A stretch of DNA of 64,000 bases, taken from NCBI GenBank assembly GCA_049585795.1, contig JBAVAQ010000059.1:1-64000 (forward strand), given 5' to 3'. Of the stretch, positions 32,702 through 40,900 are shown one piece after another; position 1 is the first letter of the stretch; every line of letters starts with the position of its first letter. The stretch is from JABDBE01 sp049585795 (GTDB lineage Bacteria; Acidobacteriota; Terriglobia; Terriglobales; Acidobacteriaceae). The notes under the pieces are model-generated. The model made no database searches, was not told the DNA's origin, and saw nothing but the letters and a program-made list of their open reading frames with translations. A program made the translations under genes and the position numbers.

Positions 32702-34570
32702 TCAACTGCTCAGGTGGTAAGGGACTGAAACCACCGTGATTCGCTGATTCCCGTTAAACAGCAAGAGAGCTCGTATCGCTTCCGGCCGGTTGTTGTGCAG
32801 CAGGTAGTGATACCAGTGGCTTTCTACCAGTTCCGGCACCAGCATCGTAATGTTGCGATCCGGCTGCGCGATCTGTTGCTGAATCGCATAGTTCACGATT
32901 GGCTTCACGATAAAACGATAGGGCGAATCCAGCACCACCAATTGTGGCAGCGCGAGCCCAGCCTGCCGCGCCGGTTTCTCCACAACCTCGCTCCACTGCA
33001 GGCACAGCTGATTCGTTTTTTCTCCGCATTGCACGTGCAGCACATGAATCTCTCGCGATAAGGTCCAGGCGTAGCGCAGAGCTTTTTCCGATACCAGGCT
33101 CCAACGATCAATCGGCAACAGCACAACCGGCTCCGATAGACCTCCCGTCTGCACCGGCGTGTTGGTTCTGATTTCCTGCGCCACTTGCGCGTAGTGGTGT
33201 CGTACCGAGCGCATCATCAAAATCAGAGCCGGGATCAGGAGAACCGTAATCCACGCCCCATCCATAAACTTCGCGACTAAAACCACCACAGTCGTGACCC
33301 CAGTAGCGACGGCCCCCAGCCCGTTGACCAGCATGCTGCGCCCTGCGCCGGGTCCGCCAGTTCGCTTCCAGTGCATCACCATGCCAGCTTGTGAAAGCGT
33401 AAATGCCAGGAATGCGCCCACGGCATACAGAGGGATCAAGCGGTCGGTAATGCCACCGAAAATAATCAGCAGCAGGCCGGTGAGCAGAGCCAGGGCATAA
33501 ACACCCTGGGCAAAAACTAACCGCCGTCCGCGGATGACGAAAGCGTGGGGCAAGTATCCGTTCTGCGCAATCGCGCGCGCCAGGCGGGGAAAATCGGCAA
33601 ATGCCGTGTTTGCCGAAAGCGAGAGCACTACCAGGATGGAGCCGATACTCAGCCAATAGAAAGCTCCACGGCCCGTGACCGCAGCCAGCAACTGCGAGAG
33701 CACGCTGTCGTATCCCGGCAGTCCCGGGTCAGTTGCCGCGATTCCATACGCCGGAACGAGGTACGCGATTCCCAACAACAGCACCATCAGGATCGCGATG
33801 ATGATCGTCAGCGTGAGCTTGGCATATTTGTCGGAAGGCTCGCGAAAAGCCATAACACCGTTGCTCACAGCTTCGACTCCAGTCATCGCCGTGCAACCAC
33901 TGGAGAAAGTGCGCAAGAGAAGCCAGGCGCTAACCCCTCCAGTGATTGCAGTCAACTTCGGAGGGGCAATCACCGGGACCGGGTGACCTCCCGCAATCAG
34001 AGTCTTGCAGACACCAACCGCGATCAGCCCCAAAAGACAGGCGACAAAAACATACGTAGGCAGCAGAAATACTCCGCCGGTTTCCTGCTGTCCACGCAAA
34101 TTGATGATCGTGATGAGAATTAAAATTCCCAGACACAGGCGAAGCGTCTGGCTCTGCAGCGAAGGCACCGCCGAAACCAAAGCCCCAACCCCGGCGGAAA
34201 TGCCGACCGCAGCAGTAAGTACGTAATCGATCATGAGGGCGGCTGCAGCCAGCAGCCCAGCTCTCTGGCCTAGGTTTTCCGACGCGACCGTGTAAGACCC
34301 GCCGCCGTGTGGATAGGCCGAAATAGTCTGCCGGTAAGAGAAGTACACGATGCCGAGCAGGACCACGATGCCGATCGTGATCGGCCACACATAGACGGCG
34401 CCCGCCATGCCCAGCGGGATCAGTAACGTTAGCGCTGCCTCAGGGCCGTAGGCGGCCGAACTCAGCGCATCCAGGCCAAATATCGGAATGCCCTTCAGCG
34501 GCCCGATCCGTTCAGCTTTTTCTTCTTCCGTGGCCAAAGGACGGCCAAACAACGCATCGGCAATGTTCAC
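32702..34570 (-). CDS. KimA/YdaO-like APC-superfamily potassium transporter
   Basis: 622 aa from a GTG at 34570. About twelve membrane helices occupy residues ~30-460. The N-terminal GLDALSSAAYGPEAALTLL and YRQTISAYPHGGGSYTVASENLG are the signatures I associate with KimA/YdaO rather than amino acid permeases. The soluble C-terminus (~480-620; VLLPIDRWSLVSEKALRYAW, LVVLDSPYRFIVKPI, WYHYLLHNNRPEAIRALLLF) is the USP-like domain, which in Bacillus KimA binds c-di-AMP. Databases often label such proteins amino acid permease. Upstream lies a 21-bp tandem repeat; no ydaO riboswitch was recognised. Confidence 0.8.
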   Translation of the reverse strand: MNIADALFGRPLATEEEKAERIGPLKGIPIFGLDALSSAAYGPEAALTLLIPLGMAGAVYVWPITIGIVVLLGIVYFSYRQTISAYPHGGGSYTVASENLGQRAGLLAAAALMIDYVLTAAVGISAGVGALVSAVPSLQSQTLRLCLGILILITIINLRGQQETGGVFLLPTYVFVACLLGLIAVGVCKTLIAGGHPVPVIAPPKLTAITGGVSAWLLLRTFSSGCTAMTGVEAVSNGVMAFREPSDKYAKLTLTIIIAILMVLLLGIAYLVPAYGIAATDPGLPGYDSVLSQLLAAVTGRGAFYWLSIGSILVVLSLSANTAFADFPRLARAIAQNGYLPHAFVIRGRRLVFAQGVYALALLTGLLLIIFGGITDRLIPLYAVGAFLAFTLSQAGMVMHWKRTGGPGAGRSMLVNGLGAVATGVTTVVVLVAKFMDGAWITVLLIPALILMMRSVRHHYAQVAQEIRTNTPVQTGGLSEPVVLLPIDRWSLVSEKALRYAWTLSREIHVLHVQCGEKTNQLCLQWSEVVEKPARQAGLALPQLVVLDSPYRFIVKPIVNYAIQQQIAQPDRNITMLVPELVESHWYHYLLHNNRPEAIRALLLFNGNQRITVVSVPYHLSS

Positions 34571-34617
34571 GTTTTGTCGCAGTCGAGGCAGCGTCGCAGT
34601 AGCTCCCGACCATCTCC

Positions 34618-34659
34618 TTTAGTGTCTGGATATCATAGTTTAGTGTCTGGATATCATAG
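34618..34659. repeat. exact 21-bp tandem repeat upstream of transporter
   Basis: Two identical adjacent units, 34618-34638 and 34639-34659, each starting TTTAGTGTCTGG and ending ATATCATAG. They lie ~50-90 bp upstream of the KimA-like start codon, a position suited to an operator or duplicated promoter element. Confidence 0.8.
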
Positions 34660-34762
34660 CCGCGGATTGAGAAAAGCATTCAGGAAGATCGTAAAGCCGA
34701 CTTCTCGCATTGGCCACAATTCGACGGTCTGCCTTGATCACACCCTCTAGCTTTTTAGCGTT

Positions 34763-36697
34763 CTAGTCAGGGAGGCCCAAGCGCCGCAATAGATCGGTAA
34801 ATCTTGGATCGCCTCGGAGACTCTTGAAAGCGGGGACGACCTTAAGAAGCGTGATATCCTCGCCGTCGCGTTCTGCGTATGCTTTGTCAAGCCACTTGAA
34901 GGCATTATCCTGATCGCCAGCGAGCGCGTAGGCGGATGCCACATCGCCCGGAGCCACAAACTCGGCGCCTGGTCGCTTTAATGTCAGCAGAGTTCGCTCA
35001 AGATTCTTTTTCCAAAATCCATTTTCTCCTCCTGTTTTGAAGGCTCGCAGCATCGCGGCAGCCTCCGCGGCGGCGCCCTCTGGACTGGAACCACCCAGCA
35101 GTTCGCTTTTCTCGTTCTCCTGAATTGACTCCTCGTATCTTCCCATCGCTGCCAGAAGCCAGGAAAAGTACTGATGGGCGAGCGGAAAAGTGGGATCCAT
35201 TGTGATCGTATGCTGGAATTGTAGATAGGACTTGTCGTAGTTCTCAGCAAACATATAGGTCATGCCCATGAAGTTGTTTATCGGCAGGGATAATGGGTCC
35301 AGTTCCAACGCTCTCTGGTTCTCGGCGATGGCCTCGGACATTCGACCCATGGGAGCGAGATAACAATTGGAATAAAAAAGATGGGCGTAGGCAGAGTTGG
35401 GGTTTAGTTCGATGGCTTTCAAAAATTCCGTTCGGGCCCCGGGAAAGTCGAAATCATAGTGCGAGTTCACCATGCCCAAGGCGGCATGCGCTTCCGCCAG
35501 CGAAGGATCCAAGGCAAGCGCTTTGGTCGCCGCCGCCTTGGCTTGCGGAAGACTTTCCTTCGCCGAGTAGACACCTAGAATATTGCCGATGTTGTAGGCA
35601 TCAGCAAGGCCGACATATGCAAGGGCGAAATTAGGATCCTTCGCGGTCGCCTGCTGAAGATACCCGATGCTCTCCTTTATGGCAGCGGGATTTCTCTGAT
35701 TCCAATAGAAACGGCCTTTCAAGTACTGATCATAGGCGTCGGGATTCACTGTACGCATCTTGGACAAATCTATTTCCTGCTGCGGCGTAAGATTAATCTG
35801 CACCTGCCGTGCAATGGCTTTTCCCAGTTCGTTCTCGATCAGCAGCAGGTCATGCAACTCACGCTCATAATTCTGCGCCCAAAGATGAGTTTGATCGCTC
35901 ACCCGAATTAGCTGGGCGCTGACGCGAGCCTCTCCAGCTTCCCGCCGTACACTTCCTTCCAGGATGTAGTCAACCCCGAGCTCATGCCCAATCTGGCTGA
36001 CGGTCTTGTTGGTGTGCTTATATGCCATCGCGGAAGTGCGAGCAATGACGCCCATGTGCTCGGGGCTGAGCTGCCCCAGGTCGGTAATCGTCTCTTCCGT
36101 CAGGCCGTCGCTGAAGTAGTCCTGTCCGGGATCATTGCTCATGTTCTGGAAAGGCAACACCGCCAACATTACTCGTTTCTGAACGGCCGAATTCGCCGAC
36201 GAACGCGGTCGCTTCAGATATCCGATGCCTACCACAACGACTAGCAAAGTGGCCGCCAAGAATGCCACGACCGGCACACTCCACGGGCGGGCACGCGTAG
36301 GTTCGGGGGTGGCCTCCATAACGCCAACGCTGGGCAAGAGTTGAGGGGTTTCCAAAACCGCCTCGGTAACGGGCGCGACGAAACGGTATCCCCGCCGGGG
36401 AAGGGTCTCAATAAATCGGGGGTTATCGGCCGAGTCGCCGAAGGCAACACGTAGCTTGCGGATGGCGGTATTGATGCCCTCATCGAAGCCGACGAAAGTG
36501 TCAGCCGCCCAGAGTCTCGCCTGTAACTCTTCGCGGGTAATTATTTCGCCCGGATGCTCCAACAGCATTGCCAGGACTCGAAAAGGCTGCTCCTGAAGCG
36601 GCACTTTCCGCCCGGCCTTGTGTATTTCGCAGGAGCCCAGGTCGACTTCGAAGAGTCCAGCGCGAACACGGCGACCAGAGCTGGCGGGTGCTTCCAT
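34763..36697 (-). CDS. CadC-like winged-helix / TolB-like / TPR transmembrane regulator
   Basis: 644 aa from the ATG at 36697 (GGTGGAGGTC ahead); open frame extends to 36754. Order: OmpR-type winged helix at ~10-105 (LQEQPFRVLAMLLEHPGEIITREEL, INTAIRKLRVAFGD, RFIETLPRRGYRFVAPV). Then one membrane helix at ~125-150. Then a TolB/FlgO-like domain (FSDGLTEETITDLGQLSPEHMGVIAR, HELGVDYILEGSVRR). Then TPR repeats to the end (LAEAHAALGMVNSHYDFDFPGA etc.). Likely a membrane-bound transcription regulator sensing periplasmic signals. It diverges from the secreted-protein gene at 36930 with a perfect palindrome between them. Confidence 0.85.
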   Translation of the reverse strand: MEAPASSGRRVRAGLFEVDLGSCEIHKAGRKVPLQEQPFRVLAMLLEHPGEIITREELQARLWAADTFVGFDEGINTAIRKLRVAFGDSADNPRFIETLPRRGYRFVAPVTEAVLETPQLLPSVGVMEATPEPTRARPWSVPVVAFLAATLLVVVVGIGYLKRPRSSANSAVQKRVMLAVLPFQNMSNDPGQDYFSDGLTEETITDLGQLSPEHMGVIARTSAMAYKHTNKTVSQIGHELGVDYILEGSVRREAGEARVSAQLIRVSDQTHLWAQNYERELHDLLLIENELGKAIARQVQINLTPQQEIDLSKMRTVNPDAYDQYLKGRFYWNQRNPAAIKESIGYLQQATAKDPNFALAYVGLADAYNIGNILGVYSAKESLPQAKAAATKALALDPSLAEAHAALGMVNSHYDFDFPGARTEFLKAIELNPNSAYAHLFYSNCYLAPMGRMSEAIAENQRALELDPLSLPINNFMGMTYMFAENYDKSYLQFQHTITMDPTFPLAHQYFSWLLAAMGRYEESIQENEKSELLGGSSPEGAAAEAAAMLRAFKTGGENGFWKKNLERTLLTLKRPGAEFVAPGDVASAYALAGDQDNAFKWLDKAYAERDGEDITLLKVVPAFKSLRGDPRFTDLLRRLGLPD

Positions 36698-36802
36698 GAC
36701 CTCCACCCAAGAAGAACATGATTTTATCCCAGGAAGCCAGTTCAGGATATGCAATAACTGCCTGGCAGAGTTTCTCTTACGAAGTCAGCAACGATTCACA
36801 CC

Positions 36803-36816
36803 CGGTCAATTGACCG
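36803..36816. promoter_or_regulatory. 14-bp perfect palindrome, possible operator
   Basis: CGGTCAATTGACCG lies between two divergent genes. Its right half supplies TTGACC, which could be a -35 toward 36930, although the -10 17 bp downstream (TAATAG) is weak. Confidence 0.4.
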
Positions 36817-36929
36817 CGCCTCGGTTACAAGCTAATAGAACACACACTTCAGCAGTTCCTCGCGCTCGGCGCAGCGGGACTGCCCAGTATCCAAAATCGA
36901 AATCGAGATCGAAGATCAGGGAGAGACCT

Positions 36930-37406
36930 ATGAAGAAGCTAATGACAAATACAACCTCATTAATTCTGTTTGCTCTAGCCGCCTTGGGTTCAGGATATGC
37001 ACAAAGTAACTCCGGCAGCTGTTCGGACAAACTGATCGCCGGTAACTACGCGTTCACGGTTCAGGGCACCAAATTGGCAGGCGCAGGACCCACCGGCCCA
37101 ATGGTTGGTGTGGCCATGACCGAATTTGACGGCAAGGGTGGGCTCAGTCAGATTGACACGGTGACCGTTGACGGCGAGGTCGTCGCGGATTGGACCCACA
37201 CCCGAGCCACCGGCAGTTACTCGGTGAATTCTGATTGCACTGGTACATTCACCATCAACTTCACGGATGGCCGTCCACCCGTGGTCGCAAACTTCGTAGT
37301 GGGAGAAAGCGGCGACGAAATCGATACCGTCGTGATCAGTGCAGGTGGAAACCAGGGGGTCCTCGCCACTGGCAGTATCGGGAAGAGGCGATTTGGCAGG
37401 CACTAG
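36930..37406 (+). CDS. secreted protein of an acidobacterial family
   Basis: 158 aa from the ATG at 36930 (GGGAGAGACCT ahead). Residues 1-25 form a Sec signal peptide ending GSGYAQ. The mature part has the pattern I associate with a paralogous acidobacterial secreted family: CSDKLIAGNYAFTVQG, FDGKGGLSQIDTVTVDG, ATGSYSVNSDCTGTFTINF. It is probably a small beta-sandwich; function unknown. The divergent CadC-like regulator gene may control it. Confidence 0.75.
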   Translation: MKKLMTNTTSLILFALAALGSGYAQSNSGSCSDKLIAGNYAFTVQGTKLAGAGPTGPMVGVAMTEFDGKGGLSQIDTVTVDGEVVADWTHTRATGSYSVNSDCTGTFTINFTDGRPPVVANFVVGESGDEIDTVVISAGGNQGVLATGSIGKRRFGRH

Positions 37407-37713
37407 TGAATTCCTTCTTTTTTGGGGCCGCCCTTTTCGTGAACCTGGCAGAAAGGGTGGGCCCCCTTAAAACCAAGAGGCCATGAATCGCGCCGGATAG
37501 ATGGCTACAGGACTCGGGTCATTCCAACCGTCCAGATTTACGCCATTGGCATTCCCGTTTCGGTCCGTAACTCCATTATTTTCTTCAGCAACTATTGTCT
37601 TTCCCTCAGACCAGACCTAGAATCCGCTTGTAACTGGGTTGCGAAATACTCTCCCCCATCGCGCACAACACAAATCGAACGCGCCCTTCGGCGCGCCAAG
37701 TATGGAGGCACAT
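37407..37713. other. 307-bp intergenic region with a hairpin repeat
   Basis: A strong hairpin occupies 37424-37465 (GGGGCCGCCCTTT pairing with AAAGGGTGGGCCCC). The T-run lies before rather than after the stem on the + strand, so it is more like a dispersed repeat than a terminator. Near 37680-37698 a small stem CGCGCC-CTTC-GGCGCG precedes the next gene's ribosome-binding site. No gene seen. Confidence 0.55.
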
Positions 37714-38106
37714 ATGGCAACAGCACCAAGAACCTCTCCCACTCCTATTCAACCTCATCAAACTCCTAACGTTGAAAACGTGCTGGCATTCCGCACCACT
37801 GTCGGTTCCGTCACCATTCCGGGCGGACAGACGAAGTTGCTGGGGGTAGTCGATGTCAGCACGTACGACAAAATCCGCCTGGTCACCGATGAACGCATCG
37901 ATTCGACCGCCAATATTGTTCTGCGCCTGACTTTCACCGAGGGCGAAGAACTGGTCGCGCAACTCGATACCATAATGCTGACGCCGCACTCGCAGTTGAC
38001 TCGCGTCTACGACGTCCCCGGCACCCAACTCAGCGTTTATGCCGATTGCGTAGGCGCCGCCGGCACTAACGCCTCTCTGGATGTGCTGATTTACGGCCAG
38101 TATTAG
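37714..38106 (+). CDS. hypothetical protein, beta-rich
   Basis: Unknown, 130 aa. Start taken at ATG 37714 because GGAGG lies 5 bases upstream; an ATG at 37702 and open frame to 37639 exist. A Thr/Pro-rich N-terminus (ATAPRTSPTPIQPHQTP) is followed by a predicted beta-sandwich: GSVTIPGGQTKLLGVVDVST, YDKIRLVTDERI, IVLRLTFTEGEELVAQLDT and the terminal ASLDVLIYGQY. No signal peptide. Followed by a clear intrinsic terminator, so it is a monocistronic, probably well expressed gene. Confidence 0.7.
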   Translation: MATAPRTSPTPIQPHQTPNVENVLAFRTTVGSVTIPGGQTKLLGVVDVSTYDKIRLVTDERIDSTANIVLRLTFTEGEELVAQLDTIMLTPHSQLTRVYDVPGTQLSVYADCVGAAGTNASLDVLIYGQY

Positions 38107-38150
38107 CGTATTGTTCGCACTTCTGAGCAGTTTGACCTATTCTCTTCAAG

Positions 38151-38186
38151 AAGCGCACCTCGGCTGGTCCAGGGTGCGCTTTTTTC
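38151..38186 (+). terminator. Rho-independent terminator
   Basis: AAGCGCACC at 38151-38159 pairs with GGTGCGCTT at 38173-38181, followed by a T-run to 38186. It closes the 37714-38106 transcript. Confidence 0.85.
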
Positions 38187-38264
38187 CCATTCGTACATGT
38201 CCTTGTGCGGGTCACTGCGGTAATCTAGCCCCAATTCCTCAGCCCGGTAAACTTGCATTAGGAT

Positions 38265-38756
38265 ATGGGCTTTTCCCGCGTACAAATCGCGATCGCAGGC
38301 GGCGCCGGCGTGCTTGTTCTGCTGATCTTTTTTGGCTATCTGATGTGGCTGAATGGACAGGGCCCCGTGCTGTCCCGCTCCGAAGAGCGCGATCCCCTTT
38401 CGGGAACGCCAAATTCCATCGAACTCAATCCTTTGCGCGACCGGACCACCGAGCGCGTCGCCGCGAAATATCTCGACGCCATGCGCGACGGACATTGCCA
38501 GGAACAACTCGCTGATTGGGAAAAAGATTATCGAAAAAAGTACGCGGCTTTTATCTGTGCTTCAGAGGCACAGCACCAGCTGGTTTCCTGGAAGGTAGTG
38601 GATTGGGAGGATGCCCCACCCCTTCGCATCCTCCACTATCGCGGCAAGCGCCTGAATGGCCCCGGCCAATCCGGAACCTACAAAGAACTGTTCTCCGTCA
38701 CCCTCGAAGACAAAGACGGCGAATGGGTCGTCACCAAATACGACGCCATGTACTGA
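38265..38756 (+). CDS. hypothetical membrane-anchored protein
   Basis: Unknown, 163 aa. One N-terminal membrane helix (residues ~7-29, IAIAGGAGVLVLLIFFGYLMWL) with the remainder outside the cytoplasm. The soluble domain has RDRTTERVAAKYLDAMRDGHCQEQLADW, then a C-terminal YKELFSVTLEDKDGEWVVTKYDAMY. This helix-plus-sheet layout recalls the SnoaL/NTF2-like or DUF4878 lipoprotein shape. That fold guess is tentative. Convergent with the vanZ-like gene. Confidence 0.65.
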   Translation: MGFSRVQIAIAGGAGVLVLLIFFGYLMWLNGQGPVLSRSEERDPLSGTPNSIELNPLRDRTTERVAAKYLDAMRDGHCQEQLADWEKDYRKKYAAFICASEAQHQLVSWKVVDWEDAPPLRILHYRGKRLNGPGQSGTYKELFSVTLEDKDGEWVVTKYDAMY

Positions 38757-38767
38757 CGCGCCATCTC

Positions 38768-39301
38768 TCAATCGTCCACAGCCATCACCCACCCCGGTCG
38801 TCGTCGACTTAAGTAAACAAATATCAGAACCTGCGCGGTCAGTGCGGCAAAACTGTCTAACATCACATCGCTGATCCTGCCAGTCCGCGAGGGGATGAAA
38901 GTCTGATGCCACTCATCCAGACCCGCCACCAGCGCAGACATAAAGAACGCAATCGCTGCCCAACGCAGGGCCCAACGCGGAGCCCAGGGCAAACGCAATG
39001 TGGCCCGCCACGCGCGAAACAAAAAAAAGCTCAACGTGAAGTAGCCAACAAAGTGGCCGCATTTCCGAATGTAATGATGCACCACTTCAAAGCGCACCAA
39101 ATCCATACCCATGAGGAAGTGAAGGATGGGATACAAGAACCGCCCTGTGTGTTCTGCCGAAAATGTATCAGTGGACTCGATCGCAATGAGCCCTATCCAC
39201 AAGAGGGCAGCAATCCACGTCTTGACCAATTGCCTTTGCTCCGAGGTCAAGCGCGAACTTCTCCAGCTGATGGAAAAAACCTGATTCGATTCAAAATACA
39301 A
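38768..39301 (-). CDS. VanZ family membrane protein
   Basis: Up to 177 aa. The TTG at 39301 is directly after the guaB stop; a TTG at 39250 with GGAGAAG upstream (160 aa) is the more convincing start. Four to five membrane helices. VanZ-like signatures: HYIRKCGHFVGYFTLSFFLF, and SALVAGLDEWHQTFIPSRTGRISDVMLDSFAAL, where the D-E-x-x-Q-x-F and D-x-x-x-D/N polar residues are conserved. VanZ confers low-level teicoplanin resistance in enterococci; chromosomal homologues are of unknown envelope function. Probably cotranscribed behind guaB. Confidence 0.85.
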   Translation of the reverse strand: MYFESNQVFSISWRSSRLTSEQRQLVKTWIAALLWIGLIAIESTDTFSAEHTGRFLYPILHFLMGMDLVRFEVVHHYIRKCGHFVGYFTLSFFLFRAWRATLRLPWAPRWALRWAAIAFFMSALVAGLDEWHQTFIPSRTGRISDVMLDSFAALTAQVLIFVYLSRRRPGWVMAVDD

Positions 39302-39303
39302 AC

Positions 39304-40800
39304 CTACTCGACCGCATAATTCGGAGCCTCCCGGGTAATCATCACGTCGTGCACGTGACTCTCACGCAGGCCCGCTCCGCTGATGCGCACAAAGCGCGTC
39401 TTTTGGAGTAATTCCGGAATGCTCCCACACCCGCAATAACCCATCCCGGACCGCAATCCCCCCACCATCTGGTGCACGATCATCGACACAGAGCCTCGGT
39501 AGGGAACGCGGCCTTCGATGCCTTCGGGGACCAGTTTTCCCAGGCGGTTGGATTCCTCGCCGATTGCTGTCGAAGAGTCGCCGTCGGTGTTCTGGAAATA
39601 GCGTTCGCTGGAACCTTGGGCCATCGCACCCAGCGATCCCATGCCACGATAAGACTTGAAGGTTCTGCCTTGGTAGAGAATCAATTCGCCTGGACTTTCG
39701 TCGGTTCCGGCGAAGAGCGATCCGATCATGACCGCGGCGGCCCCTGCGGCCAGGGCCTTCGTAATATCGCCGGAATATTTGATTCCTCCGTCGGCGATGA
39801 TGGGGACGCCGGAGTCTTTGGTGGCGCGATAGGCTTCGGCGATAGCGGTGATTTGGGGAACGCCCGCGCCAGTAACGACGCGCGTGGTGCAGATCGATCC
39901 GGGGCCGATGCCGACCTTGATTGCGTCCGCGCCGGCCCGCGCAAGCTCGCAGGCGCCATCGAAGGTCGCTACGTTTCCTACGATCAAGTCAACTTCCGGC
40001 AGCTTCGACTTCACTGCTTTGATGCCATCCAGCACGCGGGTGGAGTGGCCGTGAGCGCTGTCGATGGCCAGCAAATCCACTTTGTATTTTGCCAACTCCT
40101 GGGCGCGTTCCAGGAAATCTCCGGTTGCGCCGATGGCTGCGGCGGCGCGCAGCCGGCCGTGCGAATCCTTGGCTGCGTGAGGGTATTTCAGTTTTTTCTG
40201 GATGTCTTTTACCGTGATCAGGCCCTTCAGGTTGTATTTGTCGTCGACCACTAGAAGTTTTTCCACGCGGTGCTCGTGGAGGATTTTTTCCGCATCTTCG
40301 AGTGTCGTGCCCACCGCAACCGTAATCAGATTTTCTTTGGTCATTACTTTGCTGATGGGTATGTCGAACCGAGTTTCGAAACGCAGGTCGCGGTTGGTGA
40401 GAATGCCGACCAGCTTTCCGTTCTGGGTGATGGGCACGCCGGAAATCTTGTACTGGCGCATGACGTCGAGCGCCTCGGAGACCTTGGCGTCAGGCGACAT
40501 AGTGACGGGATCGACGATCATGCCACTCTCAGAGCGCTTCACTTTGTCGACTTCGTTGGCTTGCTGCTCGATGGTCAAGTTGCGATGAATGATTCCGATG
40601 CCGCCCTGCTGGGCCACGGCGATGGCCATGTGCGATTCGGTGACCGTATCCATGGCCGCGCTGATGATCGGAATATTCAGCCGGATATTGCGCGTAAGCT
40701 GCGTCTGGGTATTCGTCTGGGTCGGAATCACATCCGAGTGGGCCGGCAACAGCAACACGTCATCGAAGGTAAGCGCCTCAGGAACTGGAAAATGAATCAT
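39304..40800 (-). CDS. guaB: inosine-5'-monophosphate dehydrogenase
   Basis: 498 aa. Oxidises IMP to XMP, the committed guanine-nucleotide step. Catalytic Cys304 in GPGSICTTRVVTGAG. Two CBS domains interrupt the barrel (about residues 95-205; VSEALDVMRQYKISGVPI and LEDAEKILHEHRVEKLLVV). The flap SERYFQ...EGIEGRVPYRGSV and the C-terminal MITREAPNYAVE are intact. The N-terminus ALTFDDVLLLPAHSDV supports the ATG at 40800. It follows queG on the same strand and runs into vanZ. Confidence 0.97.
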   Translation of the reverse strand: MIHFPVPEALTFDDVLLLPAHSDVIPTQTNTQTQLTRNIRLNIPIISAAMDTVTESHMAIAVAQQGGIGIIHRNLTIEQQANEVDKVKRSESGMIVDPVTMSPDAKVSEALDVMRQYKISGVPITQNGKLVGILTNRDLRFETRFDIPISKVMTKENLITVAVGTTLEDAEKILHEHRVEKLLVVDDKYNLKGLITVKDIQKKLKYPHAAKDSHGRLRAAAAIGATGDFLERAQELAKYKVDLLAIDSAHGHSTRVLDGIKAVKSKLPEVDLIVGNVATFDGACELARAGADAIKVGIGPGSICTTRVVTGAGVPQITAIAEAYRATKDSGVPIIADGGIKYSGDITKALAAGAAAVMIGSLFAGTDESPGELILYQGRTFKSYRGMGSLGAMAQGSSERYFQNTDGDSSTAIGEESNRLGKLVPEGIEGRVPYRGSVSMIVHQMVGGLRSGMGYCGCGSIPELLQKTRFVRISGAGLRESHVHDVMITREAPNYAVE

Positions 40801-40900
40801 ATTGTGTCTCGGGGAACGGTAGCTTCTATTTTAGAGACGGGGAGCGGTAGAGGCAAATGGATGAATTTCGCGGTCACTTCGACGATGGTCTTACTTGGCT

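Noticed and set aside
34571..34762. Possible ydaO-type c-di-AMP riboswitch ahead of the KimA-like gene
   Set aside because: The intergenic region is short and I see none of the conserved ydaO helices; only the 21-bp tandem repeat stands out.
37415..37472. Strong hairpin considered as a terminator of the secreted-protein gene
   Set aside because: The T-run precedes the stem and the 3' side is CTTAAAA; it does not fit an intrinsic terminator in either orientation and looks like a dispersed repeat.
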